NCBI GenBank assembly: GCA_030041545.1
Contig: JASHNQ010000073.1
Span: 1 to 42,914, forward strand
Source of the DNA: a candidate division FCPU426 bacterium
Lineage (GTDB): Bacteria > Oederibacteriota > Muellerivitia > Muellerivitales > Muellerivitaceae
Reading direction: 5' to 3'
DNA length: 42,914 nt
Part shown: one piece after another, positions 15,413 through 23,544 of the stretch
Position numbering within the stretch: the stretch's first letter is position 1
Layout of the letters: every line of letters begins with the position of its first letter
Made by a program: the position numbers and the translations under genes
Notes under the pieces: model-generated
The model's input: only the letters and a program-made list of their open reading frames with translations
The model's database searches: none
Told to the model about the DNA's origin: nothing

Positions 15413-17551
15413 ATGAGAGTGTACAATAAACCGATGAAACTCCCCAGAGTTGGATCGGCTTGGGTTGTTTTAGGATTGGCTTTGTCGGGCCAATTTTTCC
15501 TGACGCAACAACAGGTCCCCTGGACCCTTTGGGTGGGGATAGCACTGATGGGGGTGGCCCTTTGGAAACTCAGGGAATTGCCTTTTCCGGCAATGGGGCC
15601 TTCACTAGGTGTTCGAACGGAATTTATCTTATTTTCGATTCTTTCTATCGTGGCGGTCGGGGCCCATTTTTGGCGGCTGGGGGTTTTCCCGGCCGGGTTG
15701 TCCATGGATCTGGGCGAGATGGGTTGGTGCGCCCTTCGGATATTGCATGAGGGATGGAGGCCTCTGGAAGAAGCGTTCCAATATCCCACCCCTTTTTTAA
15801 CCGATTTTTACCAGATGGCCGCTTGGTTCGGGGCGGTTGGCTCCTCCCTTCTGACCCTGCGCTTGTTTTTCCTCCTCTTTTCGCTGGCAAGCCTCCCACT
15901 TCTATACCTGGTCTTCCGGAAATTCACGGGTCCCGCAACTGCCCTATTGACCCTGTTTTTCATGGCCGTCATGCGGTGGCAGTGGATCGAGGCCCGTGGC
16001 CCCCACCCCAGCTGTGAAACGGCTTTTTACCTTATGGTCCTGATGGCGCTGCTGCTGGTGGGGTTCCAGGGCCGGAAACCCCTTTGCCTTGCCGGCGCGT
16101 CTGTGGTTTGTGGTGTGGGAATTTATGCCTACCAAAATTTGAAGGCTCTTCAGCTACTGATGGCCGCGCTTTGGGCCTTTGAATATTTCCGGTTTCCTTC
16201 CGATAGAACCTTCCTGGGCCGGAATTGGAAATGGCCCCAGGCCCTTTTCCTGGTTCTCGCCCTGCCTTTCCTGGCTTACACATGGAGCCACCACAACCTG
16301 GGGGAAAGGGAAGCAGGGGCATTCATTGGCCGGAAAATAATCGGGGAAAAGAGCCTCTCTCCTCTTTTCGGCCAACTGGCGGGGTTCGCCTTGATGTTCA
16401 ACCGGCAGGGGGATTTGGACCCGGTTCACAACCTGCCCGGTTTGCGCATGCTGGACGATGGCACGGGTTTTTTGTTTTGGATAGGCTTGGCCCTAGCCTG
16501 GAGAAAACGGCGGGAAAGGGAAGGGGCCTATCCGCTCATTGGCTTTGTGGTGATGACCTTGCCGGGCTTGTTGACGGCCGACCCCTGCGCCACCCAAAGA
16601 TACACGGGCCTTTTACCCTTTATCGCTTATTTCGCCGCCTTGGGGGGGATGGGTTTGTGGAATGGGCTGGCCGGGACATTCCTCAAATGGAGAGAAATTC
16701 GATGGGCCTTAGGGCTTCTGTTCCTTTGCGCCGTGGCTTTGGAAAACGGGTATTTTTATTTCGGCCGGGAAGCGAAGGATTCCCGCTGCCAGGAAGCCTA
16801 TGGGCCGGAACAAACCTTTATCGGAAACGAAATTTCCAGGGGGGAAAGAGAATCACCCGGACGGTTCCGCTACTTCGTGGATCCCTTTTTTGAGCACAAC
16901 CCCACGATTGCCTTTTTAGGCTACCCGGCACGAGACCGTATTATTCCTTTTGAGGTATCGGATTGGGCCCAGGGAAAGATGCCCCGGGACAGGGATTCGG
17001 AGGTTTTCCTGAATGAAGTAAAATCCGGCACCTGGCTTTTCCTCCAGCGACTTTTGCCCGAAGGCCAAAGCGGAATTTTCCAAAGTCCCGACGGTGAAAC
17101 AGGCCTTTACTTGGATTGGATTCCGGTCTCGACCCTCAAGGGGAAGAAGCCTTGGGACCGGGGTTTGAAAGGGATCTATCAGGCATCCACCGACGTGACC
17201 GGGTCGCCCGCGGTTTCCCGCCTGGACCCCCTCATCAATTTTTCATCGCGGGGGGATTTTCCTTTTCAAGGCCCTTTGCCTTACAAGGCGCGATGGTCAG
17301 GGGGCCTTCAAGTCGAAATTTCGGGTGATTACGAATTCAACCTTCTGAGCTCGGATAAGGCCCAACTGTGGCTGGATGGGAAGGCGGTTTCATCGGAGCA
17401 ACCTGTTTACCTGGAAAGGGGGCTTCATGCCTTGCGTTTGGAATATGAAAAGGACAGCGGATATTATATGGCCCTGCATTTGGCTTGGAAAAAGCCGAAC
17501 GACAGCGGCTGGGAGATCGTGCCTGCGGAGGCTTATGGGTTGATCCGCTAG
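15413..17551 (+). CDS. GT-C-like membrane glycosyltransferase with C-terminal PA14 domain
   Basis: A 712-residue protein with many membrane helices from residue 15 to about 440, then a soluble region. The acidic MDLGEMG motif at residues 98-104, in the first extracytoplasmic loop, is the place where PMT/ArnT-type GT-C enzymes carry their catalytic acid. The last 90 residues look like a PA14 beta-sandwich: YKARWSGGLQVEISGDYEF, then KAQLWLDGKAV and LERGLHALRLEYEKDSG. Such enzymes move sugars from polyprenyl carriers to protein or glycan outside the membrane, and PA14 often binds carbohydrate. It resembles in plan the three tandem proteins from 36759 onward. ATG 15413 lacks a strong ribosome site, and ATG 15434 is an alternative. 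Confidence 0.72.
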   Translation: MRVYNKPMKLPRVGSAWVVLGLALSGQFFLTQQQVPWTLWVGIALMGVALWKLRELPFPAMGPSLGVRTEFILFSILSIVAVGAHFWRLGVFPAGLSMDLGEMGWCALRILHEGWRPLEEAFQYPTPFLTDFYQMAAWFGAVGSSLLTLRLFFLLFSLASLPLLYLVFRKFTGPATALLTLFFMAVMRWQWIEARGPHPSCETAFYLMVLMALLLVGFQGRKPLCLAGASVVCGVGIYAYQNLKALQLLMAALWAFEYFRFPSDRTFLGRNWKWPQALFLVLALPFLAYTWSHHNLGEREAGAFIGRKIIGEKSLSPLFGQLAGFALMFNRQGDLDPVHNLPGLRMLDDGTGFLFWIGLALAWRKRREREGAYPLIGFVVMTLPGLLTADPCATQRYTGLLPFIAYFAALGGMGLWNGLAGTFLKWREIRWALGLLFLCAVALENGYFYFGREAKDSRCQEAYGPEQTFIGNEISRGERESPGRFRYFVDPFFEHNPTIAFLGYPARDRIIPFEVSDWAQGKMPRDRDSEVFLNEVKSGTWLFLQRLLPEGQSGIFQSPDGETGLYLDWIPVSTLKGKKPWDRGLKGIYQASTDVTGSPAVSRLDPLINFSSRGDFPFQGPLPYKARWSGGLQVEISGDYEFNLLSSDKAQLWLDGKAVSSEQPVYLERGLHALRLEYEKDSGYYMALHLAWKKPNDSGWEIVPAEAYGLIR

Positions 17552-17595
17552 GCATATTGAGGATGGGAAGAGATTTCAGTTTACCCAAACGATCA

Positions 17596-17693
17596 CCCTC
17601 ACCCTACCCTCTCCCGTCAAGGGAGAGGGAAAAATTCTTAAAAAGGCTTATATCTAATACCCTCGCCCCTTGCGGGAGAGGGTGGGGTGAGGG
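17596..17693. repeat. Inverted repeat of CCCTCACC/GGGTGAGG type
   Basis: The arms are CCCTCACCCTACCCTCTCCC at 17596-17615 and its imperfect inverse at 17674-17693. Each arm also forms a local hairpin, for example CCCTCTCCC with GGGAGAGGG at 17607-17629. This is a widespread intergenic repeat type. It lies between the PA14 glycosyltransferase and the NHL gene. Confidence 0.75.
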
Positions 17694-17740
17694 GTAACTT
17701 TCAAAACCAGAAAACAAACTTTAATACTTTCGATAAAAGG

Positions 17741-18673
17741 GTGACTTTGAAGCAAAACTTTTTTTTGTTGCTGGTTCTAATAATTTCGACTTCCGGCCTT
17801 TTAGGCCAAGAAGCGTCCAAGGCCGACCACCCTTTTATCGCCCAATGGGGCGGTTCAGGGCCCGGCAAAGGCCAGCTCTGGAACCCTTTTGGAATTGCGG
17901 TGGATCGAAGTGGAAAGGTTTACGTAGCTGACTACGCCAACGACCGCATTGAGGTGTTCGATTCCGATGGCCATTACGTGACCCAATGGGGAACCAAGGG
18001 AACGGGATCGGACCAATTCCACCACGCCTTGGGAGTGGTGGTGGATTCAAAAGGTTACGTTTATGTAGCGGACACCTTGAACAGCCGAATCAAGAAATAC
18101 ACTTCCCAAGGTGAATTGGTGACTATTTGGGGCGAGCAGGGTGAAAATCCCGGACAACTTTTCAACCCTGCCCTGTTGACGCTGGGCCTCAAGGGCATCC
18201 TGGTCGTGGCAGACTGCAGCAATAACAGGGTGGAAGAATTTACACCTGACGGCGTTTATGCGGGCCAAGTAGGTGAAGGGGGTGATGGCCCGGGCCAATT
18301 TTCCATGCCCACGGGTACTGCGACGGACAGCCAAGGGAATATTTACGTCACCGACACCAACCACCACCGGGTCGAGGAATTCGGGCCGATGGGCCGGTTT
18401 CTCACGCAATGGGGTAGGCACGGTTCGGGTGAGGGCGAATTCGACACCCCCGAAGGCGTGGCCGTGGACGGCCAGGGCACAATTTACGTGGTGGATTCGG
18501 GCAACAATCGTATCCAAGTGTTCACTTCCTCCGGCGCCTACCTGGACCAATGGGGGACGGAGGGCGAGGGCAATGGCCAGTTCAACGCCCCGGCGGGGAT
18601 CGCCTTGGACGGCGCCGGAAGGGTTTACGTGACGGATTGGGGCAATGACCGCGTGGAGAAATTCGGGCCCTGA
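17741..18673 (+). CDS. Secreted six-bladed NHL-repeat beta-propeller
   Basis: After a signal peptide (NFFLLLVLIISTSGLLGQ) the protein is built of six NHL repeats of about 47 residues. Each follows the pattern GQF..P.G.AVD..G.VYVADT.N.RIE.F...G....QWG; examples are VYVADYANDRIEVF and IYVVDSGNNRIQVF. This is a complete single propeller, exported and probably a binding scaffold for sugars or proteins. The open frame extends back into the preceding repeat element, so the start is taken at GTG 17741; TTG 17747 with the AAGGGTGA site is equally possible. A related but membrane-anchored propeller lies at 35714. No catalytic domain is present. Confidence 0.8.
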   Translation: MTLKQNFFLLLVLIISTSGLLGQEASKADHPFIAQWGGSGPGKGQLWNPFGIAVDRSGKVYVADYANDRIEVFDSDGHYVTQWGTKGTGSDQFHHALGVVVDSKGYVYVADTLNSRIKKYTSQGELVTIWGEQGENPGQLFNPALLTLGLKGILVVADCSNNRVEEFTPDGVYAGQVGEGGDGPGQFSMPTGTATDSQGNIYVTDTNHHRVEEFGPMGRFLTQWGRHGSGEGEFDTPEGVAVDGQGTIYVVDSGNNRIQVFTSSGAYLDQWGTEGEGNGQFNAPAGIALDGAGRVYVTDWGNDRVEKFGP

Positions 18674-18759
18674 CCCTTTCGGGGCTGATATTCGCCCGGG
18701 AAAAACTACTTTGCTGGTAAACTAAAGCCTGCTTGAAAACCCCAGGAAATGGCAGGGGC

Positions 18760-19557
18760 ATGAAACAACAAACCCAAAGCCGGGAGGGATTTTTCCGGCA
18801 CTACCTCGATAGCACGCCGATCGCCATGGCTTTTTGGCGTTCCGCGGAATGTTACCGCTTTTCCAAGGAAAAACTGGGGCATCCCGTGTTGGACGTGGGG
18901 TGCGGCGATGGGTTCCTGGTGAAAGTGGCGTTCGGGGAAAGGCTGGAAGCCGGCATCGACCTGGACCCCCAGGAGGTTGAGCGCGCGGCCCAAAGCGGCA
19001 GCTACCAAAAGGTCCTTTGCGCTTCCGCCACGGACCTTCCCTTCCCGGACAAGTCCTTCAAGACGGTCATCAGCAATTGCGTATTGGAACATATCCCGGA
19101 TATCGACACCACCTTGCGGGAGATACGCCGCGTCTTAAAACCCGGGGGCCGACTCCTGTTCACGGTCCCCAGCGAATGTTACACCAACGGTTCCTTCTTC
19201 CGGGGGTTGCTGACGAAGATGGGCTTCGCGGGCCTGGGAAAATTGTACATCGACAGGTTGAACGGCCTTTTCCGGCATCACCACGTGGATGACGCCAAGA
19301 CCTGGAAGAAGCGTCTGGGCAAGGCCGGCCTTAAAATGGAACGGGCGGATTACATCATCCCCCTCAAGGCTTTCCATGCCTTTGAGCGGTGGATGTTCGC
19401 GGCTGTTCCCTCCAAACTCCTCAAGAAATACACCGGCCGCTGGGTCTTCGGCCCGCGCGGCCCGGTGAAATGGTTCGCCACCTGGTGGTTCCGCCGAGCG
19501 CTTCAAGCCAACGATGATCCGGGAGCCTGTTACTTTATTATCGCGCGGAAAAGCTGA
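18760..19557 (+). CDS. Class I SAM-dependent methyltransferase
   Basis: A 265-residue protein with a standard class I fold: motif I VLDVGCGDGFL at residues 43-53, an acidic GIDLDP after strand 2, SATDLPFPDKSF, SNCVLEHIPD (motif II) and LKPGGRLLFTVPS. No membrane helix is evident. It resembles methyltransferases in glycan and lipid clusters (Methyltransf_11 type), but the target cannot be named. ATG 18760 is chosen because an AGGGG lies just upstream; an in-frame TTG at 18733 would add nine residues. The gene is followed by the second copy of the 76-bp repeat and then by another methyltransferase gene. Confidence 0.82.
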   Translation: MKQQTQSREGFFRHYLDSTPIAMAFWRSAECYRFSKEKLGHPVLDVGCGDGFLVKVAFGERLEAGIDLDPQEVERAAQSGSYQKVLCASATDLPFPDKSFKTVISNCVLEHIPDIDTTLREIRRVLKPGGRLLFTVPSECYTNGSFFRGLLTKMGFAGLGKLYIDRLNGLFRHHHVDDAKTWKKRLGKAGLKMERADYIIPLKAFHAFERWMFAAVPSKLLKKYTGRWVFGPRGPVKWFATWWFRRALQANDDPGACYFIIARKS

Positions 19558-19566
19558 TAGAACACC

Positions 19567-19642
19567 AGTTTTGAGTGTTGAGGTTTGAGTTGTTGACGAC
19601 TTTTTGAACCTTCGGTTCAAAAAGTTTCCTTAACTCAAAACT
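19567..19642. repeat. 76-bp inverted-repeat element, copy 2
   Basis: The ends are AGTTTTGAGT (19567-19576) and ACTCAAAACT (19633-19642), with a central hairpin of CTTTTTGAACC and GGTTCAAAAAG (19600-19624, loop TTC). It has the same length as copy 1 at 3607-3682 and aligns with the reverse complement of that copy over its whole length. It ends four bases before the GAGGAG ribosome site of the next gene. Confidence 0.8.
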
Positions 19643-19657
19643 TCTTGAGGAGTCATC

Positions 19658-20722
19658 ATGCACGAGCACGAGGTGGTCCAGCGCTGGAGGCACCCGGCCG
19701 TCCTGATCTTCCTCCTGGGCGGCTTCCTGGGCGCGGCACTCAACCTGGGAACCACCCTTCTCCTGGCCTTGCGTTTTTCCGTGACCCCCCTGGCGGCTTT
19801 CTTCGTGGGAACCTTCCTCAACCAGGCCTTCCACTATTTTTACTACCACGTGGTCTACGTGAACCACGAAATCCGCATGCGGACGTCCTTGCCGATCCAC
19901 CTCTTCCTCAGTTTCTGGGTTTCCTTGGGCGCCGCGGCCTTGCTTTGGGCCGGTTTGGCCATCCTGCGCTGGAGCCTGCCCTGGGACCTCCCGGCCTGCC
20001 TGGCGGTCCTGGCCGCCTCCAACGCCCTCCTCAACCGCATTTCCACCTTCAGCTCGGCCAAGATGGCCGAGGTGGAGTACAAGGAGATGAACGAAAGCTA
20101 TTACGACGACCATACGGATGAAACCAAGGTGAGCCGCTTCCGGGCCTGGTACCACCGCTCGCGCTACGAAAAGCTGACCCGTTTCGTCTCGGACCACTAC
20201 CGAAAGGGCATGCGCGTGGCGGACCTGGGCTGCGGCAACTGCTGGTGGAACACCCGCCGCCTGCCGGTGACCGGCGTGGACATCAACGCCAAGATGCTTC
20301 AGTGGGCCCGGAAGCACGGCCGGCTCAAGGATTACCGGGTCTGCGCCGACCTGGCGAAAACGGGGCTGAAATCCAGGAACTTCGACCTCGTCCTCATGTC
20401 CGAGGTCTTGGAGCACGTCTTCGACCACCGCAAGGTCCTGGCCGAGGTCCACCGCGTCCTTAAGGGCGATGGGACATTCCTCATCACCGTACCCTACGAT
20501 TTTTTCCTGGGCCCCTTCTTCATCCTGTTCAACCTCAACTGCCTGTACATGGGTTACGTGCGGGGGAGCGAATACCATAAGTACCGGTGCGGGCATATCC
20601 ACCATTTCACCCAGAACCGGCTGCGGAAAACCCTGGCCGAGAACGGCTTTGTCCTGGAAAATGTCTTTGTGGTGAATGGGCTGTTGTTATATGCTACCGC
20701 CCATAAAAACAAGGAAAATTAA
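19658..20722 (+). CDS. GtrA-like membrane domain fused to a SAM methyltransferase
   Basis: Residues 13-133 form four membrane helices with GtrA-family features, including FLLGGFLGAALNLGTTLLLA and the SNALLNRISTF motif at 121-131. GtrA-like proteins are thought to flip polyprenyl-phosphate sugars. After a linker, residues 160-354 are a class I methyltransferase: VADLGCGN (motif I, 187-194), VTGVDINAKML, LMSEVLEHVFD and LKGDGTFLITVPYD. The fusion suggests methylation of a lipid-linked sugar or a membrane-bound acceptor. GAGGAG lies seven bases before ATG 19658. The two domains are in one uninterrupted frame with no sign of a frameshift. A sequencing artefact joining two genes is unlikely, since the linker is ordinary coding sequence. 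Confidence 0.75.
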   Translation: MHEHEVVQRWRHPAVLIFLLGGFLGAALNLGTTLLLALRFSVTPLAAFFVGTFLNQAFHYFYYHVVYVNHEIRMRTSLPIHLFLSFWVSLGAAALLWAGLAILRWSLPWDLPACLAVLAASNALLNRISTFSSAKMAEVEYKEMNESYYDDHTDETKVSRFRAWYHRSRYEKLTRFVSDHYRKGMRVADLGCGNCWWNTRRLPVTGVDINAKMLQWARKHGRLKDYRVCADLAKTGLKSRNFDLVLMSEVLEHVFDHRKVLAEVHRVLKGDGTFLITVPYDFFLGPFFILFNLNCLYMGYVRGSEYHKYRCGHIHHFTQNRLRKTLAENGFVLENVFVVNGLLLYATAHKNKEN

Positions 20723-20749
20723 GGCTTCCGGCTCTCCGGAAGAAACGCC

Positions 20750-21235
20750 ATGCCCATCGCCCCATCGGTTAAATTAGGCCAAAACGTCCTTATCCCCCAG
20801 CCTGACTTGGTCAACCTTTACGGCTGTGAGATCGGCGACGACACTAAAATCGGCGCCTTTGTCGAAATCCAAAAGGGAGTCCAGGTCGGGCGATTCTGCA
20901 AAATCAGCAGCCACAGTTTCCTTTGCGAGGGAGTCACCCTCGAGGATGAAGTTTTCGTGGGCCACGGGGTGCTCTTCATCAATGACCGGTACCCCCGGGC
21001 CGCCACAGGGGAACGGCTCCAGACCGAGGCCGACTGGCAGGTCATTCCCACCCTCATCAAGAAAGGGGCCTCGCTGGGCAGCGGCTCGGTCATCCTTTGC
21101 GGCGTCACGGTGGGCCGGGGAGCCCTGGTGGGGGCCGGGGCCGTCGTGACAAAGGATGTGCCGGATTACGCGGTGGTGGCGGGGGTGCCCGGCCGGGTGC
21201 GGGGGGATGCCCGCAAGAAAGGCAAGAAGGACTGA
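20750..21235 (+). CDS. Left-handed beta-helix sugar N-acyltransferase (WbpD/WlbB-like)
   Basis: The 161-residue protein is a hexapeptide-repeat acyltransferase: repeats of the type CEIGDDTKIGAFVEIQKGVQ and SLGSGSVILCGVTVGRGALV, with the tail PDYAVVAGVPGRV. The loop GHGVLFINDRYPRA with its central histidine is typical of WbpD/WlbB and WxcM-like enzymes, which acetylate the 3-amino group of nucleotide-linked amino sugars using acetyl-CoA. It lies three bases before an oxidoreductase gene and precedes an aminotransferase; the three make a coherent 3-amino-sugar pathway. The precise nucleotide sugar (UDP-glucuronate type or dTDP-6-deoxy type) cannot be decided. Confidence 0.8.
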   Translation: MPIAPSVKLGQNVLIPQPDLVNLYGCEIGDDTKIGAFVEIQKGVQVGRFCKISSHSFLCEGVTLEDEVFVGHGVLFINDRYPRAATGERLQTEADWQVIPTLIKKGASLGSGSVILCGVTVGRGALVGAGAVVTKDVPDYAVVAGVPGRVRGDARKKGKKD

Positions 21236-21238
21236 GAC

Positions 21239-22267
21239 ATGATCAGGATCGGCGTCATTGGGTACGGCTACTGGGGGCCCAACCTGGTGAGGAACTTCTC
21301 GGAAATCGAGGACTTCAAGGTCACGATGGTGGCGGATGTGAACGCTGACAGCCTGGCCAAGGCCCAAAAACGCTACCCCGCCCTTCAAATTACCACCCAA
21401 GTGGATGAGCTTTTACAGAGCCCCCAGGTGGACGTGGTGGCCGTGGCCACCCCTGTTTTCACCCACTATGAGCTGGGCCTAAAGGCCCTCCGGTCCGGCA
21501 AGCATTTGTTCATGGAAAAACCCTTCACCTCCAACTCCGAGCAGGGCCTGCGCCTTTTGGAAGAGGCCCAAAAGCTCAAACTCAAGATCTTCGTGGACCA
21601 CACCTTCATTCACACCGGCGCGGTGCGAAAGATCCAGGAGGTGGTGGCCAGCGGCAAGCTGGGCAAGATTTACTATTACGATTCGGTGCGCATCAACCTA
21701 GGGCTTTTCCAGCACGATGTGAACGTCCTGTGGGACCTGGCGGTGCACGACTTGGCCATCATGGACTACGTGCTGAACCAAAAACCCGTGGCGGTTGCCG
21801 CCACCGGCATTTCCCACGTTCCCGGTGGCCCGGAAAACATCGCCTACCTCACCTGCTTCTTCAATGGCAACACCATTGCCCATATCCACGTGAACTGGCT
21901 GTCTCCGGTCAAGATCCGCACTACCCTCATCGGCGGGGACAGACAAATGATCGTTTACGACGACATGGAGCCGACCGAAAAGGTGAAGGTCTACGACAAG
22001 GGCATCACGCTCAACAACAGCCCGGAGGAGCGTTATAAGCTGTTGGTGGGTTACCGCACTGGTGACGTGTGGACACCCCAACTGGACACCACCGAGGCCC
22101 TCCGATGGGAGGCCTCCGGCCTCGCCGACTACCTTCTCAAGGGTAAAGAACCGGCCTCCGACGGCAGGGCCGGCCTCCGCATCGTCCATATCCTGGAAGC
22201 GGGCTCCCGGTCCCTCGCTAAGAAAGGACAACCCGTGGAATTGGAGTGGGGCAAGTTAAAGCTATGA
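21239..22267 (+). CDS. Gfo/Idh/MocA family oxidoreductase
   Basis: A 342-residue NAD(P)-dependent oxidoreductase. The N-terminal Rossmann motif GVIGYGYWGPNL is at residues 5-16, and the family's catalytic Lys94 is in MEKPFTSN. The C-terminal substrate domain includes VRINLGLFQHDVNVLWDLAVHD, whose histidine is a candidate active-site residue. In sugar clusters such enzymes oxidise C3 of a UDP-N-acetylhexuronic acid before amination. The start follows the acyltransferase by three bases and the stop overlaps the aminotransferase start in ATGA, so the three proteins are probably made together. It is not close by eye to WbpB itself, so the exact substrate is uncertain. Confidence 0.82.
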   Translation: MIRIGVIGYGYWGPNLVRNFSEIEDFKVTMVADVNADSLAKAQKRYPALQITTQVDELLQSPQVDVVAVATPVFTHYELGLKALRSGKHLFMEKPFTSNSEQGLRLLEEAQKLKLKIFVDHTFIHTGAVRKIQEVVASGKLGKIYYYDSVRINLGLFQHDVNVLWDLAVHDLAIMDYVLNQKPVAVAATGISHVPGGPENIAYLTCFFNGNTIAHIHVNWLSPVKIRTTLIGGDRQMIVYDDMEPTEKVKVYDKGITLNNSPEERYKLLVGYRTGDVWTPQLDTTEALRWEASGLADYLLKGKEPASDGRAGLRIVHILEAGSRSLAKKGQPVELEWGKLKL

Positions 22268-23355
22268 TCCCCTATCTCGACCTGCGCGCGCAGTACCATT
22301 CCATCCAAGGGGAAGTCGACGCGGCGGTTTCGAGAGTGCTGGAAAGCGGGCATTACATCCTCGGCGAGGAAGTGGCGGCTTTCGAGGAGGCATTCGCGGC
22401 TTATTGTGGAACCCGTTATGCCGCAGCCGTGAATACCGGCACTAGCGCCTTGCACCTGGCCCTCCTGGCCGCGGGGATCGGACCGGGCGACGAGGTGATC
22501 ACAACCCCTTTGACCTTCGTGGCTACGGTGGCGGCCATCCTTTACACCGGCGCCAAGCCGGTTTTCGCCGATGTCGACCCAAAGACGTTGAACATCGAGC
22601 CGCGGAAAGCGCGCGCCGCGGTGACCTCCCGCACCAAGGCTTTAGTCCCCGTGCATCTCCATGGCAAACCCGCGGACATGGAGGGCCTGTTAAGAATCGC
22701 GGAAGAAAACCAAATCAAGGTCATCGAAGACGCCGCCCAGGCCCACGGGGCTGAAATCAACGCAAAACGGGTTGGGGGACTGGGTTGGGCCGGTTGTTTC
22801 AGTTTTTATCCGGGTAAAAACCTGGGGGCTTACGGCGAAGGGGGGGCGGTGGTGACCAACCAGCCGGAAGTGGATAAGAAGGTCCGCCTGCTACGGGACT
22901 GGGGGGCCGAGAAAAGGTACCATCACGATTTCAAGGGCTTCAATTACCGGATGGACGCATTCCAAGGCTCCATTTTGAGGGTGAAGCTGAAATACCTGGA
23001 AAAATGGACCGAAGCCCGCCGGGCCCTCGCCCTCCGTTACGATGAAAAACTCAAGGGCGCGCCGCTTCAAATTCCCCGAACTCCCGGTGGGGCGCGGCAT
23101 GTGTACCATGCCTATGCGGTACTGGTGGAAGAGCGAGAGAGACTCCAAAAACACCTTTCCGACAAAGGCGTCCAGACAAACATCCATTATCCCATTCCCG
23201 TCCATTTGCAGAAGGCCTATGAGGACTTGGGTTACAAAGGCGGGGATTTTCCCGCGGCCGAGGACGCCTGCAGGAAGCTCCTCTCCCTGCCGCTTTACCC
23301 TGAAATGACGACCGCCCAAGTGGATGAGGTGGCGGAAGCGGTCCGACAGGGATAG
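22264..23355 (+). CDS. DegT/DnrJ/EryC1 family PLP aminotransferase (nucleotide-sugar type)
   Basis: A 363-residue sugar aminotransferase starting MIPYLDLRAQY, a common start for this family. PLP-site features are NTGTSALHLALLAAGIGPGD, IEDAAQAHGAE (Asp that binds the pyridine nitrogen) and the Schiff-base Lys185 in SFYPGKNLGAYGEGG. ATG 22264 overlaps the previous stop by four bases; an in-frame upstream ATG at 22246 lies within the oxidoreductase gene and is not preferred. It should convert a 3-keto nucleotide sugar to the 3-amino form, which the acyltransferase at 20750 would then acylate. WbpE/WlbC- or FdtB-like identity is possible, but not provable from motifs. Confidence 0.85.
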   Translation: MIPYLDLRAQYHSIQGEVDAAVSRVLESGHYILGEEVAAFEEAFAAYCGTRYAAAVNTGTSALHLALLAAGIGPGDEVITTPLTFVATVAAILYTGAKPVFADVDPKTLNIEPRKARAAVTSRTKALVPVHLHGKPADMEGLLRIAEENQIKVIEDAAQAHGAEINAKRVGGLGWAGCFSFYPGKNLGAYGEGGAVVTNQPEVDKKVRLLRDWGAEKRYHHDFKGFNYRMDAFQGSILRVKLKYLEKWTEARRALALRYDEKLKGAPLQIPRTPGGARHVYHAYAVLVEERERLQKHLSDKGVQTNIHYPIPVHLQKAYEDLGYKGGDFPAAEDACRKLLSLPLYPEMTTAQVDEVAEAVRQG

Positions 23356-23532
23356 GCCATTAGTAATCGTTCAGGTGGCAAACCGACATCTAACACGAAG
23401 CCACGAAGGAAAATAAAACGAGGCCTCATGTTATTGGATTCCTTCAAAAAATGTTCCCTTTTGCCGTCCTTTGCGCCTCCGTGCCTTCGTGTTGGACGTT
23501 TTTTCAAATTGCGCTGAACAGTTAGGCCATTA
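23353..23532. mobile_element. MITE-like inverted repeat with 10-bp flanking duplication
   Basis: TAGGCCATTA occurs at 23353-23362 and again at 23523-23532, flanking 160 bases whose ends are inverted: GTTCAG then AACACGAAGCCACGAAGG on the left, and CCTCCGTGCCTTCGTGTT then CTGAAC on the right. The direct repeat looks like a target-site duplication, as left by a small non-autonomous element. There is no open frame inside. It separates the two amino-sugar triads. Confidence 0.55.
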
Positions 23533-23544
23533 AGGAGCTGTTTC

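Noticed and set aside
19538-20605. A 355-codon minus-strand frame over the GtrA-methyltransferase gene
   Set aside because: The product is rich in Gln, Val and Asp repeats with no fold, while the plus strand encodes clear GtrA and methyltransferase motifs.
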